Shown here one piece after another: positions 7,761-18,461 of a stretch of 64,000 nt of DNA. Under the pieces are notes generated by a model that worked only from the letters and a program-made list of their open reading frames with translations, ran no database searches and was not told where the DNA came from. The stretch spans positions 1 through 64,000 of the forward strand of contig JAHCIO010000027.1 of assembly GCA_026129185.1 (NCBI GenBank). Reading direction: 5' to 3'. Both the position numbers and the translations under genes were made by a program. This DNA comes from Promineifilum sp019695075. Its GTDB lineage: Bacteria > Chloroflexota > Anaerolineae > Promineifilales > Promineifilaceae. Numbering within the stretch: the stretch's first letter is position 1; the number at the start of each line of letters is the position of its first letter.

Positions 7761-8604
7761 GCGACAGGTGCTCGGCCGCGGCCTCGACGCGCTGTTCGCC
7801 ACCGGCGAGCGGACGACCCCCGTCGATGCCGTCCGCCGGGTGTCGATCGACCTCATCGCGCCCAACCCGCGCCAGCCGCGGACGACGCTCGACGCCGATA
7901 AGCTGGCCGAACTGGCCGCGTCGATCAAGGCCCACGGCCTCATCCAGCCGCTCATCGTCACGGAGACGGCCGAGGGGTATGTGCTCATTGCCGGCGAGCG
8001 CCGCTGGCGGGCGTCGCGGCTGGCCGGGCTGGCCGAAGTGCCGGTCATCGTCAAGGAGACGACGCCGCAGGACATGCTGGAGCTGGCCCTCATCGAGAAC
8101 ATCCAGCGCGCCGACCTGAACGCCCTGGAAGAGGCCCACGCCTACCGGCAACTGACCGAGGAATTCGGCCTGACCCACGAGGCTGTGGCCGAGCGCGTCG
8201 GCAAGGCGCGCACGACAGTAACCAACCTGTTGCGGCTGTTGGCCCTGCCGGAGCCGATCCAGGCCGCCGTCAGCGACGAGCGCCTCAGCGGCGCGCACGC
8301 CCGCGCCCTGTTGCCGCTGCCCACGCCGGAGGCGCAACTGGCGGCCATGAACCAGATCCTCAAGCTTAGCCTCAGCGTCCGGCAGACCGAAGCGCTGGTG
8401 AGCAGCCTGATGGCCGACAAGCGCCCCGCGCCGCGCCCGCGCAAGCAGCTGCCGCCGGAGTTGGCCGCGCTGCAAGGGCGCTTCGAGCAGACGCTGGGCA
8501 CGCGCGTCAGCATTGAGCAGGGTAGCCAGGGCGGCCGGATTGTGATACATTACTACTCCGACGAAGAACTGAACGCCATCTACGAGGCGATTGCCGGCGA
8601 GTAA
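7750..8604 (+). CDS. parB: Chromosome-partitioning protein ParB (Spo0J)
   Basis: 284 residues. The N-terminal ParB/Sulfiredoxin-like CTPase domain has PNPRQPR and the GERRWRA motif (CTP binding). A central helix-turn-helix (LTHEAVAERVGKARTTVTNL) recognises parS, and a C-terminal dimerisation segment follows. It loads at parS and spreads as a clamp. No canonical parS (GTTTCACGTGAAAC type) was seen by eye near the genes. The following ABC-F gene begins 114 nt after the stop behind a structured leader. Confidence 0.95.
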   Translation: MAAKRQVLGRGLDALFATGERTTPVDAVRRVSIDLIAPNPRQPRTTLDADKLAELAASIKAHGLIQPLIVTETAEGYVLIAGERRWRASRLAGLAEVPVIVKETTPQDMLELALIENIQRADLNALEEAHAYRQLTEEFGLTHEAVAERVGKARTTVTNLLRLLALPEPIQAAVSDERLSGAHARALLPLPTPEAQLAAMNQILKLSLSVRQTEALVSSLMADKRPAPRPRKQLPPELAALQGRFEQTLGTRVSIEQGSQGGRIVIHYYSDEELNAIYEAIAGE

Positions 8605-8607
8605 CCA

Positions 8608-8718
8608 ATGACGAACTGAGTTCACCCCCATAACCTCTTCTGCCGGCCAACCATCCTGCCCACGGGCGGGCTGCCGGGGAACGGCCGCCGCGCGGCGCTC
8701 CCCAAGAGGTGTGAACTC
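8608..8718 (+). promoter_or_regulatory. Structured leader sequestering the ABC-F ribosome binding site
   Basis: GAGTTCAC (8618-8625) and ACCTCTT (8633-8639) pair perfectly with the contiguous AAGAGGT (8704-8710) plus GTGAACTC (8711-8718). This buries the Shine-Dalgarno AAGAGG and reaches the ATG at 8719. Inside, a nested hairpin forms at 8676-8703 (GGGGA/TCCCC enclosing GCCGC/GCGGC). A three-codon ORF (ATG ACG AAC TGA, 8608-8619) ends inside the left arm. The arrangement suggests translation-coupled release of the ABC-F start; this is an inference. Confidence 0.6.
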
Positions 8719-10345
<1,627 letters not shown>

Positions 10346-10365
<20 letters not shown>

Positions 10366-10490
10366 GGACTAGGGAAGAAAGCTCACGCAAAGACGCAGAG
10401 ACGCAAAGAAGAATCTTTTCTTCTTTGCGTCTCTGCGTCTTTGCGTGAGCCTCTTTCCCTAGCCCCTAATCCCTAATCCCTAGCCCCTAT
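10346..10490. repeat. Large palindrome with CTAGGG-type flanks
   Basis: 10381-10413 and 10418-10450 form a perfect 33-bp inverted repeat with a 4-nt loop, built from AAGACGCAGAGACGCAAAG. On both sides are CTAGGG/ATTAGGG tracts in opposite orientation (10346-10378, 10454-10490). The repeat overlaps the stop codons of both convergent genes (ABC-F at 10363-10365; small membrane protein at 10480-10482) and would form a very strong RNA hairpin in either direction, so it may serve as a shared terminator. Confidence 0.85.
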
Positions 10491-10665
10491 CTTCGGCCAA
10501 AGCCTGCTCCAACGTATCTACTCGCCGTTGCGATTCGGCGTAGCGGTCGAGCAGGTCGAGAGCGCCGTTTTCGGTCGTCGTGCTCTTCTGGTAGTACCAG
10601 ACGATGGCGGCGACGAGCAGGGCGATGAAAAAGCCGATGAGAAAAGTCGAACGCAGTGAGCGCAT
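10480..10665 (-). CDS. Small single-pass membrane protein
   Basis: 61 residues from ATG 10665: basic N-terminus MRSLRST, one hydrophobic helix (FLIGFFIALLVAAIVWYY), then a short polar tail with heptad character (RYAESQRRVDTLEQAL). The function is not recognised; it resembles small LemA- or divisome-like bitopic proteins only in topology. The final Arg-Gly and stop come from the CTAGGG repeat. It lies 11 nt downstream of the next minus-strand gene and is probably co-transcribed with it. Confidence 0.6.
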   Translation of the reverse strand: MRSLRSTFLIGFFIALLVAAIVWYYQKSTTTENGALDLLDRYAESQRRVDTLEQALAEDRG

Positions 10666-10676
10666 GGGGGCCTCCG

Positions 10677-11075
10677 TCAGGGGGTGTCCGGCGCGGGCTG
10701 GCCGCTCAGGTAGCGGTTGATGGCCTCGCGGGCGGCGGGCAGGTGTTGCATCGCCCGCCAGTCGCCGGGGATGGCCGCCGGGCCGTCGAGCGCCAGCAGC
10801 AGGGCGAACGGGTCGGTGTGGGTCAGCGCGCCGGCGGCGCGGGTGGCCTGCCAGTGGGGGCGCAGTGCCGCCGCCCAGCGCGGATAGCTCCGGCGCAGGC
10901 CGGACCAGACGGCGACGTACTCCGCCCCGGCCTCGGCCGCGTCCATCTTCTGCCGGTAGACGCCGACGACGACGCGCTCCAGCCGATCCCAGCCGGCGAC
11001 GAAAGCGGCGAAGTCGTCGTTGGCCGACCACTGGCTGAGGAAGCGCGTGAATGGGTTGGTCGCTGCTTTCTTCAC
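10677..11075 (-). CDS. Hypothetical protein, 132 residues
   Basis: A GTG start at 11075 gives MKKAATNPFTRFLSQWS; upstream in-frame sequence reads through repeat DNA and a TATAAT-like box, so a longer start at 11144 is less likely. The protein is alpha-helical in appearance and Trp/Arg/Ala-rich (FAAFVAGWDRLERVV, AEYVAVWSGLRRSYPRW), with no signal peptide or recognised motif. No family could be named. It is adjacent to the small membrane protein gene. Confidence 0.55.
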   Translation of the reverse strand: MKKAATNPFTRFLSQWSANDDFAAFVAGWDRLERVVVGVYRQKMDAAEAGAEYVAVWSGLRRSYPRWAAALRPHWQATRAAGALTHTDPFALLLALDGPAAIPGDWRAMQHLPAAREAINRYLSGQPAPDTP

Positions 11076-11135
11076 GGGCGCGATTATAGCATGGACGACG
11101 GCCGACGGCAGACGACCGGGCAACCGCATATGGAA

Positions 11136-11253
11136 GAATGGCACGCTGATGACGCTGATATCACGCTGATTTCCGCTGCCAGATATGTTTTCACCGCGAA
11201 AATCAGCGCTCTTCTCGGCGAAAATCAGCGTACCATTCTTCAGCGTGCCATTC
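11136..11253. repeat. Inverted repeat element of the ACGCTGAT type
   Basis: 11136-11149 (GAATGGCACGCTGA) and 11240-11253 are perfect 14-nt inverted repeats enclosing tandem GCTGAT units and two copies of GCGAAAATCAGCG. It lies between a minus-strand gene and the his promoter. A shorter relative (GGGACGCTGATGACG) occurs near 5385. Confidence 0.7.
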
Positions 11254-11266
11254 CGGCTTTCCCTAA

Positions 11267-11295
11267 TTGACGCGCCGCCGGCGGTGTGCTAGACT
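11267..11295 (+). promoter_or_regulatory. his operon promoter
   Basis: TTGACG (11267-11272), a 17-nt spacer and TAGACT (11290-11295). A start 6-8 nt after the -10 box would fall at 11302-11304, on the ATG of the leader peptide, so the leader peptide may be translated from a leaderless or near-leaderless transcript. Confidence 0.7.
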
Positions 11296-11302
11296 GTCGT
11301 CC

Positions 11303-11389
11303 ATGTTACGGTTAACAGTCGGCACCTCTGGCTCCCCGGGCGCGGCGCACCATCATCACGGTGAGCTTCTTCCACGCCCCCCGGGTTGA
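11303..11389 (+). CDS. hisL: his operon leader peptide with four consecutive His codons
   Basis: A 28-codon ORF, ATG 11303 to TGA 11389. Codons 16-19 (11348-11359) are CAC CAT CAT CAC, four histidines in a row, followed by GGT GAG. It sits between the his promoter and a perfect intrinsic terminator that precedes hisG. Its role would be to sense charged tRNA-His: a ribosome stalled at these codons leaves the antiterminator segment downstream free. It is the only such His run in the window and is placed exactly where a his leader is expected. Confidence 0.85.
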   Translation: MLRLTVGTSGSPGAAHHHHGELLPRPPG

Positions 11390-11455
11390 GGTCGTCGGCC
11401 GCCGCCACGTAAGACAGAGTCAACACCCTCCTCAGACCCCTGGGGAGGGTTTTTT
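11324..11455 (+). promoter_or_regulatory. his transcription attenuator (mutually exclusive hairpins)
   Basis: Three alternative pairings are visible. (1:2) ACCTC plus CCCGGG around 11324-11340 pairs with 11379-11392 and hides the antiterminator strand. (2:3) GGGTTGAGG (11383-11391) pairs with CCTCAGACCC (11430-11439) with one bulge. (3:4) is the terminator: 11425-11435 with 11440-11450, 11 bp including one G-T pair, ACCC loop, then T6. Segment 2:3 consumes the left arm of the terminator. Stalling at the His codons would favour 2:3, while completing the leader to TGA 11387-11389 would cover segment 2 and favour termination. Confidence 0.82.
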
Positions 11456-11471
11456 GTTGCCGGAGCGAGCG

Positions 11472-12500
11472 ATGGAACGAACAGATATCCGCCTGGCCCT
11501 GCCGAGTAAAGGCATTTTGCAGGACGGGGCCATCGAATTCCTGGAGGCATGTGGGCTGAAGGTCTTCCGGCCCAACCCGCGCCAGTACGCGGCCACCATC
11601 CCGGCCCTGCCCGGCGTGACGGTGATGTTCCAGCGGCCGGGCGACATCGTCACCAGCGTCCAGCAGGGCAGCGTCGAGTTCGGCATCACCGGCTACGACG
11701 TGCTGGCCGAACGCGGCGCGAACGGCGACAGCGCCGTGCTGGTCATCCACGAGGCGCTGGGCTTCGGGCCGTGCGCGCTGAAGCTGGCCGCGCCGGAGGA
11801 CGCGCCGCCGCGGGCCGTGGCCGACTTGCCCGGCTGGGCGGCCGAGTTGGCCGCGGCCGGGCGGCCGTTGCGCGTGGCCACCAAATTCCCGCGCCTGACG
11901 GCGGCCTTCCTGGACAGCCACGGTGTCGCGCCTTACCAGCTCGTCGCCGTTGAGGGCACGCTGGAGATCGCCCCGGCCATCGGCTACGCCGACCTGATCT
12001 GCGACCTGGTCTCGTCGGGCATCACCCTGCGCGACAATCACCTCCGGCCGCTGGTGGGCGGCGTCGTCCTGCGCTCCGAGGCCGTGCTCGTGGCCAACCG
12101 CGCCGCGCTGCGCCGCCGGCCGGCGGCGCTGGCCATCGCCCGCCACCTGTTGGAGTACATCGAGGCCCACCTACGCGCGCAAGGCTCCTACCTGATCACC
12201 GCCAACGTGCGCGGCGAGTCGGCCGAGGCCATCGGCCGGCGCATGTTCGCCCAGACGACGCTGGGCGGCTTGCAGGGGCCGACAGTCGCCCCGGTCGTCG
12301 CCCGCGAGCACCTGCGCGCCGAGGGCGACTGGTATGCCGTCAACATCGTCGTACGCAAGGAGCGCCTCTTCGAGGCCGTTGGCGAACTGCGCGCCATCGG
12401 CGGCAGCGGCGTGGTCGTCGTCCCCTGCGCCTACATCTTCGAGGAGGAGCCGGAGCGGTATGGAGCGATGGTGGCGGCGGTCGGGGGGAACGACCGCTGA
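11472..12500 (+). CDS. hisG: ATP phosphoribosyltransferase (long form)
   Basis: 342 residues; first step of histidine synthesis (ATP + PRPP to phosphoribosyl-ATP). Visible features are the N-terminal RLALPSKGIL motif, the PRPP-binding region (YADLICDLVSSGITLRDN) and a C-terminal ACT-like regulatory domain (TTLGGLQGPTVAPV, WYAVNIVV). It is therefore the long, His-inhibitable HisG that needs no HisZ. The start at 11472 was chosen for the GGAG at 11462-11465 and agreement with the family N-terminus; an upstream in-frame start would run through the attenuator. Confidence 0.96.
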   Translation: MERTDIRLALPSKGILQDGAIEFLEACGLKVFRPNPRQYAATIPALPGVTVMFQRPGDIVTSVQQGSVEFGITGYDVLAERGANGDSAVLVIHEALGFGPCALKLAAPEDAPPRAVADLPGWAAELAAAGRPLRVATKFPRLTAAFLDSHGVAPYQLVAVEGTLEIAPAIGYADLICDLVSSGITLRDNHLRPLVGGVVLRSEAVLVANRAALRRRPAALAIARHLLEYIEAHLRAQGSYLITANVRGESAEAIGRRMFAQTTLGGLQGPTVAPVVAREHLRAEGDWYAVNIVVRKERLFEAVGELRAIGGSGVVVVPCAYIFEEEPERYGAMVAAVGGNDR

Positions 12501-12604
12501 CGGCCGACCGCCGACGGCTGACCGCCGACGGCTGACCGCCGACCGCCGACGACAGACGACAGACAACTGACCCACTGTCCACTGTTTACTGTTTACTGTT
12601 TACC
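12501..12604. repeat. Tandem degenerate repeats between hisG and hisD
   Basis: The first part is built from CGACGGCTGACCGC-like units; the second from CTGTTTACTGTTTACTG and GACAGACAACTGACC. This is the only gap of any size inside an operon whose other junctions overlap or are under 10 nt. No promoter or terminator was recognised in it. Confidence 0.7.
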
Positions 12605-12611
12605 GACCACT

Positions 12612-13936
<1,325 letters not shown>

Positions 13937-13940
<4 letters not shown>

Positions 13941-15052
13941 ACCCCGAACGCCTCCTGCGCGCCGATCTGCGGGCGATGGAGCCGTACACGCCCATTGTGC
14001 CCTTCGAGGTGCTCTCCACCCGACTCGGCCGCCCGCCAAACGACATCGTCAAGCTCGACGCCAACGAGAACCCCTATGGCCCGCCGCCGGGCGCGCTGGC
14101 GGCGCTGGCCGGTGGGCGCAATTACCACATCTACCCCGACCCGGAGGCCACCGCCCTGCGCGAGGCCCTCAGCGCCGATACTGGCCTGCCGAAAGAGCGC
14201 CTGCTGGCGGGCATGGGCGCGGACGAACTGATCGACCTCGTGCTGCGGGCGCTACTGGAGCCGGGCGACGCCGTGCTCAACTGCCCGCCGACGTTTGGCA
14301 TGTACCCCTTCTCCACAGCGGTTAACGGCGGCCGGACGGTGGCCGTGCTGCGTGGCCCGGACTTCGCCCTCGACGTGGATCGCATCCTCGCCGCCGTGGC
14401 CGCCGAGCCGCGGGCCAAGGTGCTCTTCCTCTGCTCGCCCAATAACCCCGATGGCGGCGTCATCGATGACGAGGCATTGCGCCGGCTGCTGGCCCTGCCG
14501 CTGCTGGTCGTGCTCGACGAGGCCTACGTCGATTTTGCAATCGCTGAGGGCGCGCCCGGCCGCCTGCACTGGGTGATGGACTACGATAACCTCGCCGTCC
14601 TGCGCACGTTCAGCAAGCTGGCCGGGCTGGCCGGGCTGCGCGTGGGCTATGGGGCGTTTCCGGCGTGGCTGCTGCCCCACTTGTGGAAGATCAAGCAGCC
14701 CTACAATGTCAATGTCGCCGCCGCGCTGGCCGCTGTGGCCGCGCTGGCGGAACGGGAGTGGCTGGCGGACAGAGTCGGCCGCCTCGTGGCCGAGCGCGCG
14801 CGCATCGCCCGCGAGGCGGCGGCGCTGGGCTGGCTGCGGCCGTTCCCCAGCCGGGCCAATTTTGTCCTCTGTCGCGTGGACGGCATGCCCGCGGCGGCGC
14901 TGAAACGCGCGTTGGAGGCCGAGGGCGTCCTCGTGCGCCACTTCGACAAGCCCGGCCTGCGCGACTGCATCCGCATCAGCGCCGGCCGGCCGGAAGACAC
15001 CGATCGATTACTGGCGGCGCTGCGGCGCGTCGCCCCCAGGAGCGCAGAATGA
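13937..15052 (+). CDS. hisC: Histidinol-phosphate aminotransferase
   Basis: 371 residues, class I/II PLP-dependent aminotransferase converting imidazole-acetol phosphate plus Glu to histidinol phosphate. It shows the N-terminal LDANENPYGPP motif, LCSPNNPDGG, the Asp/Tyr pair in VVLDEAYVDF, and the PLP lysine Lys227 in TFSKLAGLAGLRVGYG. Its stop overlaps the hisB start (ATGA, 15049-15052), implying translational coupling. Confidence 0.96.
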
Positions 15053-15645
15053 GCCAACGACAGGCGACCGTTCACCGGCAGACGAGCGAGACCGACGTGC
15101 GCGTGACCATCGACCTCGACGGTCGCGGCGCGCACCGCGTGGCCACCGGCGTCGGCTTTCTGGACCACATGCTGGCGGCGATGGCCGTCCACGGGCTGTT
15201 CGACATCACCGTCGAGGCCACGGGCGACCTCCACATCGACGCCCACCACACCATTGAGGACACGGCCATCGTCCTGGGGCAGGCCGTCGCCGTGGCCCTC
15301 GGCGAGCGAAAGGGCATTCGCCGCGCCGGCCACGCCTACGTGCCCATGGACGAGGCTCTGGCCTTCGTCGCCCTGGATGTCAGCGGCCGGCCCTACACCG
15401 TCTTTCGGGCCACGTGGCACACGCCGGCCATCGGCGCGTTTCCGACCGACCTGGTGGAACATTTCTTCGAGTCGTTCGCCGTTCACGCCCGCCTGACGTT
15501 GCACGCGCGGCTGGAAGCTGGCCGCAACGACCACCACGGCGCGGAGGCGCTCTTCAAGGCCCTGGCGCGGGCGCTGGCCATCGCTGTCGAGCGCGACCCC
15601 CGCCGCGCCGGCGTCGCCTCGACTAAGGGAACGCTGTCGTCATGA
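15049..15645 (+). CDS. hisB: Imidazoleglycerol-phosphate dehydratase
   Basis: 198 residues, the single-function IGPD. It shows the two metal-binding His clusters DHMLAAMAVHG with DAHHTIEDTAI, and later GRNDHHGAEALFKA, an internal duplication typical of the family. There is no histidinol-phosphatase domain, so that step must come from a HisN/HisJ-type enzyme elsewhere. The start at 15049 overlaps the hisC stop; its end overlaps hisH by 4 nt. Confidence 0.97.
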   Translation: MSQRQATVHRQTSETDVRVTIDLDGRGAHRVATGVGFLDHMLAAMAVHGLFDITVEATGDLHIDAHHTIEDTAIVLGQAVAVALGERKGIRRAGHAYVPMDEALAFVALDVSGRPYTVFRATWHTPAIGAFPTDLVEHFFESFAVHARLTLHARLEAGRNDHHGAEALFKALARALAIAVERDPRRAGVASTKGTLSS

Positions 15646-16298
15646 CCACGCCTCCGGCCGGCGGGCCGCTCCTCACGATGATCGACTACGGCGGCAGCAA
15701 CTTGCGCTCGGCCCAGAAGGCGCTGGAGGCAGTCGGCGCGCGCGTCCAGGTGACGGACGACCCCGCCGTGGTGCGGGCGGCAGCGCGGCTGGTGCTGCCC
15801 GGCGTGGGCGCGTTCGGCGCGGGCATGGCCGCGCTGCGGGCGCGCGGCCTGGCTGAGGCGACGGTGGCCGCCGTGGCCGCCGGGGCGACGCTGCTGGGCA
15901 TCTGCCTGGGGATGCAGTTCCTCTTTGACGAGAGCGAGGAGATGGGGCGGCATGCCGGGCTGGGGCTGCTGGCCGGGCGGGTGGTGCGCTTCCCGGCCGG
16001 TCTGGTCCACGACGGCCGGCCGCTGAAAGTTCCCCACGTTGGCTGGAACGAGATCGAGCCGGTCGGCGCGCCGCCGCTGCTTGACGGCATCGGCCCGGCG
16101 GCGCATACCTACTTCGTCCACTCGTTCTATTGCGCCCCGGCCGACGTCGCCGACGTGCTGGCCACTGCCGACTACGGCGGGCGCTTCGCCGCCATCGTCG
16201 GCCGCGGGCGCGTCTTCGGCTACCAGTTCCACCCGGAGAAGAGCCAGCGCGTGGGCCTGCGCCTGCTGCGCAACTACATCACTCTGGAGGCGGCATGA
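15642..16298 (+). CDS. hisH: Imidazole glycerol phosphate synthase, glutaminase subunit
   Basis: 218 residues, class I glutamine amidotransferase supplying ammonia to HisF. The nucleophile Cys lies in LGICLGMQFLF, the oxyanion region in LPGVGAFGAGM, and the His/Glu of the triad in YQFHPEKSQRVG. It also has the DYGGSNLRS N-terminus typical of HisH. It overlaps hisB and hisA by 4 nt each. Confidence 0.96.
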   Translation: MTTPPAGGPLLTMIDYGGSNLRSAQKALEAVGARVQVTDDPAVVRAAARLVLPGVGAFGAGMAALRARGLAEATVAAVAAGATLLGICLGMQFLFDESEEMGRHAGLGLLAGRVVRFPAGLVHDGRPLKVPHVGWNEIEPVGAPPLLDGIGPAAHTYFVHSFYCAPADVADVLATADYGGRFAAIVGRGRVFGYQFHPEKSQRVGLRLLRNYITLEAA

Positions 16299-17050
16299 CG
16301 GGCTTCGACATTTACCCGGCCATCGATTTGCGCCGCGGCCGGGTCGTGCGGCTGCAACTGGGCGACCCTGCCCGCGAGACGGTCTTCGGCGACGACCCGG
16401 CGGCGACGGCCGGCCGCTGGCGCGACGCCGGCGCGCGCTGGCTCCACGTGGTCAATCTCGACGGCGCGTTTGCCGAGGCGGGCGCGGCCAACTGGGCCGC
16501 GCTGGCGGCCATCGTCGCCGCCGGCGGGGCGCGAGTGCAGTTCGGCGGCGGCCTGCGGTCGCTCGACGACATCGCCGCGGCGCTGGACGGCGGCGTGGCC
16601 CGCGCCGTGCTGGGCACGGCCGCGCTGGAGTCGCCGGAACTATTGGCTGCGGCCGTGGCCCAGTTTGGCCCGGAGCGCGTAGCCGTCGGCATCGACGCCC
16701 GCGACGGCCGCGTGCGCGTGCGCGGCTGGCAGGCGGAGACGGCCGTCACGCCAGCGGCCCTGGCCCTGAGCGCCCGCGCCGCCGGCGTGACGACGATCAT
16801 CTACACCGATATCGCCCGCGACGGCGTGCTGGCCGGCGTCAACGCCGCGGCCACGGCGGCGCTGGCCGCGACCACGGGGCTAGACGTCATCGCCAGCGGC
16901 GGCGCGCGCGACCTGGACGATGTGGCGCGGCTGCTGACGCTGGGGGCAACGGCCGCGCCCGGCCGCCTGGCCGGCGTCATCCTCGGCCGCGCCCTCTACG
17001 ACGGCCACATCGACCTGGCCGCGGCGCTGGCCCGCGCCGGAGCGGGTTAG
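16295..17050 (+). CDS. hisA: ProFAR isomerase
   Basis: 251 residues, a TIM barrel carrying out the Amadori rearrangement of ProFAR to PRFAR. It shows the N-terminal AIDLRRGRVVRL with the catalytic Asp, the phosphate-binding FGGGLRSLDD, and TDIARDGVLAG with the second catalytic Asp. It starts at 16295 inside the hisH stop (ATGA) and ends 9 nt before hisF. Confidence 0.96.
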   Translation: MTGFDIYPAIDLRRGRVVRLQLGDPARETVFGDDPAATAGRWRDAGARWLHVVNLDGAFAEAGAANWAALAAIVAAGGARVQFGGGLRSLDDIAAALDGGVARAVLGTAALESPELLAAAVAQFGPERVAVGIDARDGRVRVRGWQAETAVTPAALALSARAAGVTTIIYTDIARDGVLAGVNAAATAALAATTGLDVIASGGARDLDDVARLLTLGATAAPGRLAGVILGRALYDGHIDLAAALARAGAG

Positions 17051-17059
17051 GAGGCGAGC

Positions 17060-17824
17060 ATGTTGGCCAAACGCATCATTCCCTGCCTGGACGTAAAGGA
17101 CGGCCGCGTCGTCAAGGGCGTCAACTTCATCGACCTGCGCGACGCCGGCGACCCGGTGGCCCAGGCGCGCTTCTACGACGCCGAGGGGGCCGACGAACTG
17201 GTCTTCCTCGACATCACTGCCACCCACGAGGCCCGCGGCACGGTGATGGCCATGGCCCGCGCCGTGGCCGACCAGGTCTTCATCCCCTTCACCGTCGGCG
17301 GCGGCATCCGCAGCGTGGACGACATGCGCGCGCTGCTGCGGGCGGGGGCGGACAAGATCAGCATCAACTCGGCCGCCGTGCGCGAGCCGCAACTCATCGC
17401 CGCCGGGGCGGCGGAGTTCGGCGCGCAGGCGATTGTCGTGGCCATCGACGCGCGGCGGCGGACGGACGGCTCCGACTGGGAGGTATACGTCAGCGGCGGG
17501 CGCGCGCCGACGGGCCTGGACGCCATCGCCTGGGCGCGCCGGGTCGAGGCGATGGGCGCGGGCGAACTGCTGCTGACCAGCATGGACGGCGACGGCACGC
17601 AGGCGGGCTACGACGTGGCCCTGACGCGGGCCGTGGCCGAGGCCGTAGCCATTCCCGTCATCGCCTCCGGCGGCGCGGGCACGCCGGCGCACTTCCACGC
17701 CGCGCTGACCGACGGCCGTGCCGATGCGGCCCTGGCAGCGTCGCTATTCCACTACCGGCAGCTCAGCGTTGGCCAGGTGAAGGATTATCTGAGCGCGCGC
17801 GGCGTGGCCGTGCGGAGGGCATAA
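17060..17824 (+). CDS. hisF: Imidazole glycerol phosphate synthase, cyclase subunit
   Basis: 254 residues, a TIM barrel closing the imidazole ring with ammonia from HisH. It shows IIPCLDVKDGRVVKGVNF with the catalytic Asp11, VGGGIRSVDD, and SMDGDGTQAGYD with the second catalytic Asp, then IASGGAG. Ring closure yields IGP and releases AICAR. A GGAGG lies just upstream (17050-17054). The TAA stop overlaps the ATG of hisI by one base. Confidence 0.97.
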   Translation: MLAKRIIPCLDVKDGRVVKGVNFIDLRDAGDPVAQARFYDAEGADELVFLDITATHEARGTVMAMARAVADQVFIPFTVGGGIRSVDDMRALLRAGADKISINSAAVREPQLIAAGAAEFGAQAIVVAIDARRRTDGSDWEVYVSGGRAPTGLDAIAWARRVEAMGAGELLLTSMDGDGTQAGYDVALTRAVAEAVAIPVIASGGAGTPAHFHAALTDGRADAALAASLFHYRQLSVGQVKDYLSARGVAVRRA

Positions 17825-18165
17825 TGGATACCGAGCTTCGTTACGACGCTCGCGGCCTCATCCCCGCCGTCGTCCAGGATGCGACGACGGGCGCGGTGCT
17901 GATGGTCGCCTGGATGAACGTCGCGGCGCTGCGCCTGACCCAGATCACCGGCGAGGCCCACTTCTGGAGCCGCAGCCGCGGTGAACTGTGGCACAAGGGA
18001 GCTACGTCGGGCAATGTACAGCGCGTCCGCGAAATCCGCTATGATTGCGACGGCGACACGCTGCTGCTGCTGGTCGATCCGGCCGGGCCGGCCTGCCACA
18101 CCGGCGCGGTGTCGTGCTTCTACCGGACGCTCGCCGTCGGGCAGGCCGGGGACGAAGGCGTATGA
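17824..18165 (+). CDS. hisI: Phosphoribosyl-AMP cyclohydrolase
   Basis: 113 residues; hydrolyses the adenine ring of PR-AMP. It shows the family motifs VLMVAWMN, HFWSRSRGELWHKGATSGN, the metal ligands in DCDGDTLLLLV, and CHTG/SCFYR. It is encoded separately from HisE here, not as a HisIE fusion. The start at 17824 follows directly on the hisF stop; it overlaps hisE by 4 nt. Confidence 0.95.
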   Translation: MDTELRYDARGLIPAVVQDATTGAVLMVAWMNVAALRLTQITGEAHFWSRSRGELWHKGATSGNVQRVREIRYDCDGDTLLLLVDPAGPACHTGAVSCFYRTLAVGQAGDEGV

Positions 18166-18452
18166 TGAGCGACATGGATATGATCCGCGAACTGGAAGCC
18201 ACGCTGCGCGAACGCGCCGGCCGCCCGCCGGCCGAGTCCTACACCGCCCGGCTGCTGGCCGCCGGCGAAGACGAGATCGTCAAGAAGGTCGGCGAAGAGG
18301 CCATCGAGGTCGTCCTGGCCGCCAAGGGGCAGGGGGACGAGCGGTTGGTCAGCGAGGCGGCCGACCTGGTCTACCACCTGCTCGTCTTGCTGCAATCGCG
18401 CGGTCTGGACTGGGCCGCCGTCGAGGCCGAACTGGCCCGCCGCCGCAAATAG
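18162..18452 (+). CDS. hisE: Phosphoribosyl-ATP pyrophosphatase
   Basis: 96 residues; removes pyrophosphate from PR-ATP. It shows the MazG-like helical signature KKVGEEAIEVVLAAKGQ and EAADLVYHLLVLL with the acidic metal ligands. The ATG at 18162 overlaps the hisI stop; a second ATG at 18165 is equally possible. It is the last recognisable his gene; a membrane protein gene follows after 9 nt. Confidence 0.94.
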   Translation: MMSDMDMIRELEATLRERAGRPPAESYTARLLAAGEDEIVKKVGEEAIEVVLAAKGQGDERLVSEAADLVYHLLVLLQSRGLDWAAVEAELARRRK

Positions 18453-18461
18453 GAGAATCCC

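Noticed and set aside
12501..12604. CRISPR or VNTR locus between hisG and hisD
   Set aside because: Units are short, degenerate and of mixed types, with no unique spacers and no cas genes nearby.
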